This document shows positions 26,931-40,894 of a stretch of DNA of 64,000 nt, in pieces. A program made the position numbers and the translations under genes. The DNA is taken from contig CM060461.1 in NCBI GenBank assembly GCA_030544235.1, forward strand, positions 7,757,449-7,821,448, written 5' to 3'. The notes under the pieces were generated by a model. That model was not told the DNA's origin. It made no database searches and saw nothing but the letters and a program-made list of their open reading frames with translations. Source of the DNA: Lepturacanthus savala (taxonomy: Eukaryota; Chordata; Actinopteri; Scombriformes; Trichiuridae). Each line of letters begins with the position of its first letter. The stretch's first letter is position 1.

Positions 26931-28522
26931 ACTATATATCAACAATAATTATCTCTAATAATTGTGCTATTTTGATTTATCTTTTTGTTATATAAATGCT
27001 GCCCTGTGTTTCAAAATGCTCAATCACAGAGAAATGCACACAGCCATATTCAGAAACTGTGCCTTAAAAGAAGCAGTCAGGAAATTCTCCAATCTCAGAA
27101 GAGGCTCATTAATATTAATGAGCCGGAACCAAAATGACCTGTTCTTATGGAGCCCCAGAGAAAAGCTTGAGAGAGGAGATGTAAAACTATATTGAGATTT
27201 TTTTCGTACCGAAAACCACAAATATATCTTGTAAGGGATATCAAAGCTTCAAATAAAACCCAGGAAAAGTGTACAATATAGAAGCTTTAGGTCTAATAAT
27301 TGATTAATCTATCAACAACAAGTTGTACGAAGTTATGTAAATGTTATTTTAAGAAAGTTTTAATATCCTTTCCAGCTTCTGAAATGCACGATTTTTTTTT
27401 AATTTAATAAGGATCTGTAATTCATAACACATCTGAGGTTCTTGGTCACACAAAAAAGCAAAAAAAAAAAAAACAGTGTTCTAATTTCAGAATGACCGTA
27501 CTATGTCCTCTCGTCCTCCCGTTCTCCTGTCATCAGAAGCTTGTACTCCAGAGTCAAACTTGCCAAGTCCAAACTTGGCGTACTTGGTATTGAGAATGGC
27601 CTTATGTCAAATTGGCTTTGGTCAAACCCTGGTGCCCTTCGTCTAGTGTTTCATGCACAGTGCATCCTTACACTAGGTTTTGACCTAGTCCTGTTTACTC
27701 TTTCTTACTAAATGACTGATTATATAATACTTAATAATATAAATAATAATGAAAAGTATACTACTACGCACATCTATGTCTGCAAAACCTTCTGCGCTCA
27801 CTCAAAAGACAGTAATCTTTGTCATCAAATAGACCCCAGGAATGTTCCATCAAAAAGGTCATATGTGCATGTCTGCTCATGACTCATCGGAACAAACAAC
27901 AAAACCAGCAAAAAATAATTCGATAAAGACACACGTAAAAAGGTCAAATAAGTTTGGTTCACTAAAAGAACACGACACTAAAAAGGGACATGCCAGAATT
28001 TCATTTGAAAGTGTCAGATTTAAAAATAGATATGTGCGTGTTCTCCTTCTGGGAGTGGTTCACACATGTGCTGCTGCATTTGAGTCATCTGTCATCTAAA
28101 GCTTTCTTGGATAGATAAGAAAAAAAAATATCAGCAAATCTGTAAACGATAAAAGCAGTGTGTGCCTTATTGTCCATGCAAGTCAATATGGCAACAAATC
28201 TATACAAGCATATTATTATAAAAAAACATAACATTAAAATTGAATTAAATGGAAAAAAAGCAAGTGGCAAACAGCATATCCTGGTTATATGACCTCATAA
28301 ATTTATTTCAAAAATTTATTTCAAAAATAAAAGCCCCCTTTGCATTTTATATTGCAGTTTTTTAGAATAATGAAGCTGAAGTTATTGTTGCCATAAGGCA
28401 ACACTATGCAATAGAGGGTTAATGTGGTCTGGTCAACAGTGTTACTGGCTCTGTATAGATACACTGCAGGACTACATCATTACATAGTTAAATACATGTA
28501 AATGTTGTATATATTAGCCATT

Positions 28523-29670
28523 ATTAAAGGGGCCCATATTATTAAAAAAAAAAAGTTTTCAGTTCTTATGCGTAAATATTTAGATCTCTATTGTTCCTCC
28601 CAACACCCACTTATTATGCTGTGGTCTGACCTCCTTAGTAGTGTTGCTGAAAGCTGGCTCAATACAAGCTATACAGAAATGGTTCTGGTTGTGACGTCAC
28701 AAAAGGACTGAAAGTAAAGAGTAACCGCCCCTGAATCCTCACCGCTGCCTCCTTCCACAGTGCTTTGCAATGCAGTGCCATTGACTTCTGTTTGTCCAAC
28801 TGTCCCCAGCTCTGAGGGGCCTGACATTTTCAACAACAAAGGCAAATCACATCAGATTGGGTGTATCAGTCCTAGTGGGGGTTGGGGGGGTTGGGATTCA
28901 GAGTGTGCCAGTGCATTCACATGCACAGCTTTATCAAGCTATGCTCAAGATTTGGTTTTGGCGCCTGATCGGACTGCTGTCCTTGTCTCGGTTTACATGC
29001 AACAGAGAAAACTAATTACTGATGGGAATGTGTCCTCCCCCCCTCAACACTAAAGGTCGTAATGTGTCGTTTCAACAGGTTAATACAGCCCTCTTTCTGG
29101 TCGACCTATTATGTTGTTGTGTTATAAACCAACAACTGGGGCACAGCACAACTCTGGCATTTTCGAACAAGATAAATAGTTGCATTGCTTTTTTTGATTT
29201 CATATGTAATGTACACCTTACTTATTGTGCAGATAAGGTACTGTAATTAGATTCTTCTTCTGCAATCTGCTTTTTTGGATGTTTTTATGGGGTGTGGAGT
29301 ATGCACACATGCATTGTCTAGTTTAACGCCGATTAAGTCGTATGCATGTCGGAGAAAACCAAAGTACAATCACTCTACAATCAATACAATCAGTACAATC
29401 AATTAAGTACAATCAATTATCTGTTGGAGAACTCCGGTATTAATCAGAGTAGTGTGTTTACATGCACTTTAATTGTCCAGTTATACTCACATTAAGGCAG
29501 TAATTTGTTATTTTCAAGTGTCCTGTAAACGTACTGTGTAAGGAGGCAGACTTGCATTGCTGCTACAGCTTTAACTACATTAGATGGTGTTTAACCATAA
29601 AAGCATGCATTTGTATATAGACAATGAATATTTAAATAGTTTTTAAAAGGCAACACCGGGCCCCTTTAAT
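28523..29670. mobile_element. piggyBac-like non-autonomous element with TTAA flanks
   Basis: A perfect 13-bp inverted repeat, ATTAAAGGGGCCC and its complement, bounds 1148 bp. Inside it, TTAA tetranucleotides at 28524-28527 and 29666-29669 flank AGGGGCCC...GGGCCCCT, the arrangement expected of a piggyBac target-site duplication. No transposase frame is visible. The region near 28690 carries a TGTGACGTCACAA motif that also appears, slightly altered, in the shorter copy at 49.8 kb. The piece from about 29200 to 29480 may be a further insertion (it has GTTTACATGCA-type motifs). Confidence 0.6.
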
Positions 29671-30590
29671 GGATGTCTGCAATTGAATCAGTAGAATAGC
29701 AGTAGAATAAAACATCTCATGTCATCAGCCACTTCCTATTGTCTCAGCGTGAAATGTCACTTGTGTAATTTAGTGAAGGCACTGTTATTTTCCAAAATAC
29801 CAGCCTGTGCATTGTACAATATGTTAGAAAGTTATCAACTTTTAATTGCAGTACTCGGAGGCTAATCTTTCAAAAAACAGCAGTGACATCTGTCAATCTG
29901 TCTGATCCCTCAGGTCTTTCTAAAATAAAGTGTTATCACTCGATTGACCACAAAGGTCATGATACTCACAATACTCTTACATTTGAGGAAAATGTCTCAT
30001 CCAGTCAAACATCACTTTGAACTGTCTGATCTGCTTGACCATCCCACAGGCCTTTCGGCCTATATTGGTTTGACCGGAAGAGATAAATCAATCATGAAAC
30101 AAGGAGAGCTGCCAAGGCCCTCTTTCACACCCCAACATGCAGCACTCAATGCCATGTTTAAGCTATTCTGACATGGTCTCAGAAATGTCACAGACATCAA
30201 CAGGGACAGCAAGCAGCTTGCTGCGGGGCTCGCGGCTGTCAAGAATGTGAGCTGGGGAAGATGGGAAAAGATGGAGACAAAAGGGGGAAAAGAGATGAAA
30301 CAGTATTTAAAGACCAAACCTGGGACCAAGGGAACTAACAAAATGCCTTAATGAGTTATTTATGAGAAAAAACACTAACAACCAGAAAAGTTTCATGTTA
30401 TATCAGCTGACGCTGTCTTTCATCTCCCAACTCCAGGTTCAATCAGGTTTACATCAAATGCTGCTAATCCAGAAGAGTGAAAGAAACGATCGCTTCAATG
30501 GAATCCCACTGCAGCACAGATCAACAAATTGAACTAAACCTCAAAACACAAAAAAGCACCTCTGGGCCATGTGAGATTAGCAAGAGATGG

Positions 30591-30593
<3 letters not shown>

Positions 30594-30627
<34 letters not shown>
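30594..30627. repeat. (GA)n microsatellite
   Basis: About 17 GA units form a polypurine run that makes Arg/Glu-repeat spurious frames on the plus strand and Leu/Ser-repeat frames on the minus strand. Confidence 0.95.
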
Positions 30628-30630
<3 letters not shown>

Positions 30631-30935
30631 CGAGAGGGAGAGAACAAGAGGAAGAGCTGCTAGCTTCAGGGTTACTGAAGAAACAACCAAAAGCACAGGG
30701 CATCATTTTCAATGTGAATACAAAAGGAGAACAAACCAGGACTTTTATTCACTTATAGATAAATGTGAAAATACCAAATATAGTCACCAGACAGAGAGAC
30801 ACTTGAAAGTAAATTGAAAAAAGTACATGAGTGGAGAAATATAACAAAACGCAGCTACTTCCATAGAAAGCCCATGGTCAATGAATAGTTGAATAGTTAA
30901 AAATGATGTGACTCATAGGCTGTGACGTCTGTAGA

Positions 30936-31625
30936 CCAGTGGTGAAAGGCAATTAAATGCATCAATTCAAACCCTGTACTTAAGTTCTATTAGAGATGTT
31001 TGAACTTTACTTGAGAATTTCCACATTATTCTACTTAATAATATAACTCCACTTCATTTCAGAAGAAGTACAATTGTACCATATTTATTTGCCACTTACT
31101 TAGAATTTGCCACACTTTAGAATCTGAATAGTATTGGTTACTTTTCATATTCTAATTTATAATAATTGGATGGTTAATTGATTCATTTGCTGCTGTTGTT
31201 GTGAAAGACATACAAATGATGATGAATACTACAGTGTATTATTTGTATAAAAAAAGATGTGAGTTATAGAATATGATGCAGTAATAATATTATAAATACT
31301 GATATTCTAAATTTTAAACAACCAAATGATCTAAAATTGGTTCCACATTAATGAACTGCAGCATTAAAAAATATGTGTATTTGTTAGTGATACAAACAAA
31401 CACCTCTACTACTACTGCTATAATACTATAAAATTCTAAAAGAAGCCAATCTGGAAAATTGTCGTTTTACTTTTACCTACTAAAAAAAAAAACTTCTATA
31501 CTTACTACTACTATACTACTATACTACTGACTTAAGTAACATTTTTAATTGAGGCTTTTACTGAGTATTATAGACAACGTCATTTCTATTTTTACTCAAG
31601 TAAAGCAACATGCTTTCCACAACTA
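30936..31625 (+). mobile_element. Non-autonomous DNA repeat of the CAGTGGTGGAAAG type
   Basis: The left end reads CCAGTGGTGAAAGGCAATTA. Body motifs follow: TGTACTTAAGT, TTTACTTGAGAATTTCCACA, and near the right end TTTTTACTCAAGTAAAGC then TGCTTTCCACAAC, which is an approximate inverted match to the left end. This layout is a very common fish repeat with hAT-like ends. Roughly 690 bp; no coding capacity. Confidence 0.55.
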
Positions 31626-33702
31626 ACATAAAAAAACAAAACGATAGAATATCTTTTGAAGGAATGATGTTCCTTCATATAGTTCCAGAGACCTGTAAAA
31701 TGAATGCCTAGGAGCACTGAAGGTGTTCTGGTGCTTAATAAGACAATTTATGTTAGATCAGAGATCAGCAGTTCCTTTATGCAGTTTTTTTTTGGATGTG
31801 TCCCACTTCAGCTTGCATTCCTCCCGATTCTGCTAGTTGTTCTGCAGGAAAAGCGTGAAAAGAAAAGAAAAGCGTGCAGCAGTGAAACTGTACACAAGGT
31901 AGCCCACAGATATGTACCTTTTATAGGTATGTAGCAGTAATGGAAATCATCAAATAGTCTGAGTGCAGTGTGAGATGGTTTTGGATATTTGGTTTCACAT
32001 ATTTCTGTATACATATCTGCATAAAGGTATTCTAATAAAGATTTTCACTCCTCGGATGGAGAATGGAAGAAAGACAGTGAGCATCTCACACCTACTGAAT
32101 CTTTTCAGGAAGCGTTTTTAGTTAACCTCGTGTATCCCACTACCATATGTCTAGATGAATCTGAGAGAGAACATGGCGTGATTACAGAAGATATAGTCAG
32201 ATAGTGTCAGAGTTGATATGTCTCCAAAAGCCAGATGTTTAGAGCGAGGAACCAACAAGAAATTTTACACTACGACCATCTGTAGCGCTGACCTCACACT
32301 GCACAGGAGAGCCCGCTGCTGCCTTTGAAATCGTCGGAATTTGCATCTCCGGCAATTAAAACTGCACTTATTCCGAATACAAACATGGATTCTGTGAAGC
32401 ACAAACATTGGAAACTTTTAACTAACACTCCGGCGCTTGGGATAAGCCATATGCATACACAAACAAACAATGCACAAAACACACACTTATCAAGAGTTGG
32501 CAAACTTCCCAAAGCTTCTACATGACAAATCTGAATATGAAAATAAGTGGCGCCTTGGAAAGCATTTGCTCCTTAAGAAGGAAAAATGTGAATGTTCAGC
32601 TGTATTTCCAAAAGACGTGGACATAAATGTATTCTCCATCCTGTGCATAAAATTAACAAGCTGTGCCTCATTTTGACATTCACAAACTTTCATTTTCTAA
32701 TGATTAAGGTGCAAAGCTGCAAAGTAAGCATTAAATTTAGTACTGGATCATTTATGTGGATTGTGCCTCCGGCTGTGGCTCGTAATGAATTGGATGTGTG
32801 AAACTTTTTCAAGAGGCGTCTTCCATTTCACACACACATTTCATTAACCTGCGGTGCATTCATTATTGCTGTGGGTGTTGCGGAAAGTAGTTGCCGCATA
32901 GATATAATTGCGTTTTTGGGGTTTTGGGGCTGTGGCTAATTACTGGCTGAGAATACAACATAGGCACTTAGATATCAGTCTGATGGAACAAGCCACAATG
33001 GCTTGTGACAAAAGCCGCCCTCCCTGGAGTTTCAGGAGGAGAAGCGATAGCACAGCAATTCATGACTCATAGCAGAATCACATCATCTTCATAGCATGGA
33101 AGATGACACAGGGACACTGAAAGAAGTTGACAACTTTACTGCGGCAGGAACTTAAACATCAGAAGTGACTGCAATCAGCTAAGCAGGAGGGATGGTTTGC
33201 AAGAAGTCAAAACTTTTCATTATTTTTAATCACCACGTTTAACAAATCTACAGCAATTTGCCGTGGTGACATGGTAGCTGCAACATAGACTGTGGGCTGT
33301 GGAGACATTAAGGTCTCTTTTAAGTTAAGCCATTTTTGTGAGCTGTGGACTCTTTGCAACTGGGTTTCTTTGTTGCCAGAATTTTGGCAACAACAGAATC
33401 TAGTCTAAAGTCAGGTTTGTCTCACAGTAGAATTCAAAACGTGCACAGCACCCTTGAGTCAGGAAAAACTTCTGAATATGAAATGACAGTATTACAGTAA
33501 AAACTGAATAGATAATAAGGTAGAATATGAAGAACAAAGTGTGATCTACATAAATATCAAGTGTTAACAGTTGGGAGTGAAGACTGCTAGAGAGAAGACA
33601 TCAGCCATGAGCTGGTAGCATAGGTCTAGGCCCAGCAGTGCTTTGTGCTAAATGCTAATGTCAGCTTGCTAACGTGCTACTAATGTTAAGTAGTTATGTT
33701 TA

Positions 33703-33960
33703 GGATTCAAGGATTCTTTATTGTCATTCAGCACATGTACATATGATGAACAAAATTTGGTTCCCTGGTCCCGGGGCAGCCCAGTGTTCATTAATAAAAA
33801 ATATAGACTCAAAATAAAATATAAAAATAAATAATAAATAAAGACTAGAAATAGAATATACAATAGTATATACAATAAGAATGTGCAATTATGGACAGAG
33901 TAAAATATAATATAAATATGCAATTATGGACAGAGTATGTACAATGCTATGGTCCATTGT
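33703..33960 (-). mobile_element. SINE/LINE-tail-like repeat inside older repeat sequence
   Basis: The stretch begins AGGATTCAAGGATTCTTTAT and contains TTGTCATTCAGCACATGTAC and a CCCTGGTCCC module, then AT-rich internal duplications (ATGCAATTATGGACAGAGTA occurs twice, near 33879 and 33918). Fish retroposon tails of the 'ttattgtcatt' kind look like this when read in reverse. Flanking sequence on both sides holds GCTAATG / GCTAAC motifs, suggesting it interrupted another repeat. Confidence 0.4.
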
Positions 33961-34439
33961 GCAAAACAGCATTCTGTGCAAACATAGCATTGTCCCCCTG
34001 TTAGTTTAGCATATTAGCATTCAATAATTTACTAACCATTAAACCCCCCCACAAAAGTACTGTGAGACTAGAAAAAAAACAGATGACTGGTTGCACTGTA
34101 TCTAATATAGAGATCAAAAATACGTAGGGCACTCTGAAAAGCAAAAAAACAGTGATAAAACAAAAAAGGCTTATTTCATCCACTTATGGCCTTCATCTGG
34201 GCTTTAAAACAGTCAAAGGCAGTTGTTATACCTAGTCACCTATTATAGTAGCAAGAGCCAATGGGAGACAATCACATGTTTAAGTTTTAAATATAAATAT
34301 TTGTCATGAAACAAGAAGTGGTTCATTTTGACCTGATAACAGTGCCAGATGAAAATCCACCATGCTCATCCTTTAGGGATCATGAATATCTGTACAAATA
34401 ACAAGGCACGCTATTTTTGTTAGTGTTCATATATATACG

Positions 34440-34614
<175 letters not shown>

Positions 34615-36004
34615 CCAGTGTGGCAAATACCACAAATATAAGTAAGTAATATAAGTATGAAAAGGTCTGGCTGCTATCTACCACATCCATGAGACTGCCT
34701 CTAATACAGGAGAGAGAAAAAGATCAAGTCAGTCACAACTAGCTCAGAACTTAGAAATAGAGCATGAACAAGTTATTCTAACAAAAGGTGTAATTCTAAC
34801 CAAAATAAATCGAAAAAGTAAGTAAAAGTAAGAGGAAGCTGAGCATTTACAGCATTTACATGGACCCTAATATTCCTACACTAATAATCTGAATAATAGC
34901 TATTAGCGCCTAATAACCACAGACAGAAACATGGTAGGTAGCAAAACGAGGTAGCAAAACTGGTCTGCGGCTGATGCAGCTTGTTTTGTTGGAGACCTTT
35001 AAAGAAATTTAGTGATTGTTGAACGCCCAACGGTCGAGAAGGAGTTGTTCAAACACTTCTGTTTTCCGGCAGATTAGACACTTCACAGCAGGCAGAACCA
35101 CTTTGCACGCATCACAAAAGTTCCGTTCCTGATTAAATGCTTTGGGACAGGTAAACAATCTTTGTATTTATCGTCCTTGTAGACGGTTAAGTTGGGATTT
35201 CTAATCAGACTGATTTTAATGGGGCTGAAGAAATATTGTCCACATAACCACAGCTATTGTCTACCTCCTGGCTTCCCTTATCTTCTACCCAACACAATGT
35301 CTGACACATTGCAGCTTTGAAACTCCACATTTGGAGCTCATGAAAGGGGCTTCGGACGAGACATCCACAGCAGCATATTTCCTCACAATCAAGCCTTTAC
35401 AATAGAAAGAAAAGGAGAGCGCAGACGCCGGAGAATTATCCTCATGAATCTCTGGAAGGTTTTTTCTTTCTCCTTTATCCTCCTGTCGACAGCTTGTCTG
35501 GTTCTTAGAAAACCTATCCTTCACTCATGTCTGGTTGTCTTACATTGAATAGGCGGCATATGTCTTCTCTCACTGACCTTGAGAAACAAGCTAAGTTTTC
35601 AGTTCTTTAAGACTAAACACATCAACTTTAGTTATATCTTTTTTTTTTAAAGCAACTGAAGAAATATATGGAATATCAGTAATAAAGCAGGAAAGATGCA
35701 CAAACTCTCCATCTGTCTTGCTCTGAAAACTCCTCTGCAAATCTCACCAGCCCCAAACATTCTGGTGTCGAGACGCCAGGCTAGACTTCAAGGCTGACTA
35801 GTTTATTTTCTCTCTGCCATTTTTATCTCTCTGTTCACATGCTGTTCAGTGTCCATTTATCCGTGGTGAGGGCTTCTCCTTGGCAGGAACGATCACTTTC
35901 AACAACAGTCCCCGCGAATCAGAGAGACGTGTCACATCGTTCCAGTGACAACTAACGACTAACGACTACCAATGTGTCTGGGCTGGCTGCCAGTGCGCTG
36001 GGGT

Positions 36005-36062
36005 CGGAACAGCCGGGAGGGGTGGTGGTGGCGGTGGCAGTGGAGGAGGTGGGGGGGGGCGC
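36005..36062. repeat. G-rich GGT/GGC low-complexity tract
   Basis: Repeated GGTGGTGGCGGTGGCAG-type sequence ends in a run of nine G before CGC. It has several runs of two or more G close together, so it could fold as a G-quadruplex in the plus-strand sense. Confidence 0.7.
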
Positions 36063-36689
36063 ACGCTCCAAGGAGACAGAGGTTTAGCTCACCAGTGGCA
36101 GCATCAAAACCTCACATCACATCCCTTCAGTCAACAAAGTCCCTTACACGTCATGTGCCGAGAGGTGAAATCAATCTGCTTTGAGAGGCTGCCTCTGATA
36201 CTGTATGTCTGGAGGCCGACTGAGACGGGGAGTCAGAGTCCAATAACCCGACAGTCAAACCTCTTTTCCTCTCCTCGCTTCTGCTCATTTCGTATTCCCA
36301 AGGTCAAAGGGGTCGCCTAAACTTTTCTTTGCCTTTCCATATTTTTTTGCGGGCATTAAGCTCGAGAGTAAAACACACTATCCCCCATAAATAAACACTA
36401 ATTGGTAGCTAATTTTCTTAGTTCTTGCCTGGTTGATTCATTGCCTCCGGGCCAGTATGAATTATTCATCCAAGTGGCAAAACAGCTTTATGTAGAAACC
36501 TACAAGGCACCGCATTCATTATGCTATCATGCCGAGTAATTCCAGGCACTGACGGCTGGTATTAGAATAATATGCATATTGGGTATTCTTTTTTTTTCCT
36601 GGGGCATTGGCAGGCAGTAATAGCGCTTCCGTTGGCAGGGACTGAGAGGGATGCAACACCCCTCATGGCTGACAAAACCCCCTTGTTTT

Positions 36690-37290
36690 GACAGAGGAAT
36701 GAGGGGGGGGGAACGGAGCGTTGCGGGCTCTGCCCTCGTGGAGAGGGGATTAAGCAGTGTGGTCGCGCTGCCGGGTGGTGCGGGGAGTTTCGGTAGGCCG
36801 TGTTATCGTGTCAATCCTCACTCCTGCGGTACCGTGGATCTGTGCTGCCCCCGCGACTCTGAAAGAAGCACCTGGCCTGGCTGCGGGGAGCTCATCAGCC
36901 CCACCGTTCTCCCGTGGGAGCAGGGCTGCATCACACTTTCCGCAGCACGGCTGACTGAAAAAGAAGGACAATTCAAAGGCATGCGCTGTATATACTGGGA
37001 GGGTACAACTTCTGTTTGGAATAGGCTTCCCCTTCAAAATCTAGAGCTCTTGTATTTTTTCTTGTACATAAGTTTACGGTGACAGTGGCGGTGCGTGGGC
37101 GACGGTGAAACAGAAACGTCAGTTCAGAGCAGAGCGAGGCCGTTAAATGGCAGGCGGCTCGGCGTGAGGTATCCGTCTTCCCAAGTGTTCCCTGTCTCCG
37201 CAGATCAGCCTCGGCGCCGGAGACACCTTGCCTCCGGAGGCCTATGCCGTGTCCTCGGGCTATACGGCAACATCAGCGTGAGCAGAACAT
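36690..37290. promoter_or_regulatory. Isolated CpG-rich block inside intron 1
   Basis: The GC content and CpG frequency here are clearly higher than in the surrounding intron: repeated CGCG/GCGG/CCGG motifs around 36715-36860 and 37085-37280. The plus-strand frames of 143 and 104 codons across it reflect GC bias; neither shows a known domain. It might be an alternative promoter, an intragenic CpG island or a retained conserved element. Function is inferred only. Confidence 0.45.
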
Positions 37291-37708
37291 GCAGGGGGAA
37301 CACTGGTGGGCTACAGCTGGTTTCCTTTGGCATGTTTGAAATCACAGGCGGGAGTAGAAGCCTCAGAGAAGGTAGAGATTTGAAAGCACGTAGACCAAAA
37401 TATGTCTAAAACCACACCAAGTTAGGACCTTTTAACCTTGAAATAAAAATTATTTAAATGCCATTGAGACACAAACCAAACCAGCTTTTAAATCAGCAAG
37501 TGAACCTTGACTTAAGATAGTTTATTTTTTAAACTAAAGTTTCCAAAATTGAATCTGGTTTTGAACTCAATATTTTTTTTGGGGGGGGAATAATTTCCTT
37601 TCGAATCAAGGGTCTAAGGAGAGAGGTTGTTGACAAGCTTATGACTTCAGGGTGTTTTTAAGAGGTTTTAGAGACCATTACTGACTACCCCCTTGAAATA
37701 AATTTTTC

Positions 37709-37731
37709 TTTTTTTTTTTTTTTTTTTTTTT
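37709..37731. repeat. Poly-T tract
   Basis: Twenty-three consecutive T, equal to poly-A on the minus strand. No retroposon body is recognised next to it. Confidence 0.95.
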
Positions 37732-40492
37732 AACCAATGGTTTCGTGTTCATGCGTTGATGAGGCCTCACACTGAGCAACAATAAAATGTGATCTGTCTA
37801 ATAGAGCATGTCTGTTTGGAGGAATTATCTGTATTTCCAGTGTTTTCCTCATTAAACTGAGGATCAGACTGTGTGCTGCTGGATATTATGGGGCATTAAC
37901 ATCATGCCTGCCCACTGGGGTGGAATCCAACCTGCCTTTGGACCCAAACTGGAAGTGGTTTCACATGACATCCATTTCAGAGTAAAAGAACCCAGACCGA
38001 AGTCAGGTGATGGGCTCTGCTTTGCAACAATGATGCTGTCAGAACCTTTTCAAAATTCTCTCACTTACATCCAAGGACATTGCTCTTAAGTTTTGTTATT
38101 CAACAACACAGCTGAAAAAAGGCTGCGATTTCACAGCTCGAGAAACCTTTTCCTGGAAAAACCAGCTGCTGTTGACTTTTTTCCTGGGAGAGCAATAGTG
38201 TAGATATATTAAATATGTTAAGCAAATTTCTACATATTCCCAAGTAAATTGAAAAGATGTTTAAAAACTTATTAACGGGCAAAGGATAATATCCCTCCTG
38301 GAATTAGGGATTGACAGAATTGGAGCAACTCGGGCGAAACATTAATTAAGCGCAGGGTTTGAATGTTCCACCACTGCTGCCAGCAGATTGTCTAGCATCC
38401 AAGTCCAGCATCAAGAGGCCATGATGCAGGCTTAATGCATACATCTGAAAATGTCAATGCATATCTCCTCCTATGATTACACATTGCACACATCATATGC
38501 ATAATCAGCGATGCGTAACCAAGCTATTCAGACATCTCAATCTTTGCTCTTTGAGGGCAAATCCTACAAGCCATGACAGAAAGTCACACACTGGTAGAGT
38601 ACAGTGATGAAATATTGCGATGGAATCTAGATAAGAGTGATATCATAAATCCAGAGGCAGAAACCAAAGGTGAATTTTCAGACTAAATGTCAGCTCCTCC
38701 CACTGGAGGATAAGCCTCTATGCCTTGCCACTGCTCCATAGTGCGTGTGTGTGTGCGCTGCTGTATTAGTATGAGATAAGGGTGCGCACATCCGAGGGCG
38801 TCCTATTTAATTTCTGAAAATAGTACCCTCTCACAAGTGTGCAAGATGAACTTCCACCTCGCCAAGCAACGATTAGAATAAAATCTCAAAAATTGTCTTC
38901 TTCCACGATTCTAGATAATAGTCCAGCGAGCACGCAAAACAATGTGACCCCCACTGCTGACCCTCTTTGTGGCAGGGAAATTGCCTCTAATGACATGCTG
39001 TAGCACAGACATTAAAAAGATTTCTCTTACAGCTCTGCCAATTGACACGTCTTCAGAAAAAAATCTGCCACATGCAATAAATATGGCAACCCAAAGAGTT
39101 GCAAAAATACAGTTTGGCCTACAGCAAAATATCTTGCTTGTCTAAAACATAATGTAGAACCTTGACTTAATATGGCAAATAAACATAGTTTTGAATAGAA
39201 TTTGGAGGATGAAATAATCTAATTTGAGTTGGGACGGGGGTGGAATGGGGGGTTGAAGAAATTCACACAGCGATACACTTGGGCATATGAAATTATGAGG
39301 CCAGCCATCAAAGTACAACACGTAATTATCTTGGAGAAAATGAATGTGCATGAATGCATTAACAAAAATTAATAAGACTAATCCTAATCTATCTCTTTAG
39401 AGTCAGGTGCTCCTGGAAAAAGCCGGACAATCTTTAGGGATTTCTTCAATTAAAATTGTGACATTATGGCTCAGACCTGGTTATTATGAATCTTGCCCGA
39501 CCTTCGTTTCATCTTGCAGCCAAAAAACCACCAGGTTTTTCCTGTTGTCACCGTCGAGCCACAGCCGCTAATTACAACTCATACATAATCTTTTATGTAA
39601 ATGTTTTTGCCTTCTTTGATCTCCCCATGTAGTCGAGGACAGCCACATCACAGACTCGGGCTAGATCTGTCACTTGAGTTAGAAGGAGAGACGTGAAGTG
39701 GAAGGAAATCTGATTTGTTGTGATGTTTGTCAGCCCATGAGCACAGAGGATGTTTGATCAGGTCATTACACGTAGGGCCTAAAACAACATGGTCAAGCCA
39801 TCTAGATCTTTCATCCTGATCTATTGGGACAAACAAGCTTAGCCTCAGATGTGAACCAGTGAAATTAGAGGATAGACAGGGATTTCAACACCTTTTAGTC
39901 CCCGGATTAATCTTTCTAATCACTTCTTTGCTTTAATGAAATGCTGGCTATATATGTTAGAGTAGGTCATTCTTCAAAATTAAGTTTTAAATGGCTTATA
40001 TAATTCTAAGTATGTCCAATAGATAATGATCAGTGCTAGAAATAAATGGGGCAAGTACTGGCCATCAGTATCAGTATGAGACCAGATGAGCCACAGAACT
40101 CATACTGTTGCTCATTTGTATTACTCAAATTCAACGTTGGCGAAGGCCCCCGTGGTCATTTCTGAGGCGTAAACACAGCTGGGGGCGTGACAGATAGAGG
40201 CCAGCTGCACGGTATTCCTCTTACCCACGGAAAGAAAGGTCAGCTCGGACACCCTGGAAGGAATGCTTCAGCACCGCCGAGGAAATTAGGAAACCAAACT
40301 GGCTTTCTGTGAGGCAGAAGGGTCAGATGTAGCCAGGGCGAGGTAGGATGAACCACGGACAACCTCAGGCACTTCAATCCAGACCACGTTTAAAGGGTTA
40401 GTTAACATAAATGACAGAAGGAACATATTAACAAACCAGTGGTATTTAACTGTGCAGATGAAACTCGTTTTAATTTCCCTGACATCGCGATA

Positions 40493-40854
40493 TACACTAC
40501 CATTCAAAAGTTTGGGGTCACTCAGAAATTTACTTACTTTTGAAAGAAAAGGACTGTTTTTTTCAAAGAAGATAACTAATCAGAAATACTCTCTATACAT
40601 TGATAATGTGGTAAATGACTATTTTAGCAAATGCATATTTTTTGGTGTGATATCTACATAGGAGCATAAAGGCCCATTTCCAGCAACTATCACTCCAGTG
40701 TTCTAATGGTACAATGTGTTTGCTCATTGCGTCAGAAGGTTAATGTAATAAAATGTTTTATTCATTTTACAACTGATGGTGATAACTAAAAGTGTGACTT
40801 TTCATAGAAAACACTAAATTGTCTGGGAGACCCCAAACTTTTGATTGGTAATAT
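40493..40854 (+). mobile_element. TIR element (CACTACC...GGTAGTG family), copy 2
   Basis: The left end is TACACTACCATTCAAAAGTT followed by TGGGGTCAC; the right end is GACCCCAAACTTTTGATTGG. Length is 362 bp. Interior motifs TGATATCTACATAGGAGC and GGCCCATTTCCAGCAACTAT are shared with the 46.1-kb copy, but about 160 bp of the middle seen there is absent here. TA dinucleotides flank the ends. Confidence 0.85.
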
Positions 40855-40894
40855 ATGTCTTGGAAATTTCTATCACGCTTTAAAACTTTGCTGT

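Noticed and set aside
36651..37409. Two plus-strand frames of 143 and 104 codons
   Set aside because: They come from high GC content; no domain, no splice context and overlapping open frames on the other strand.
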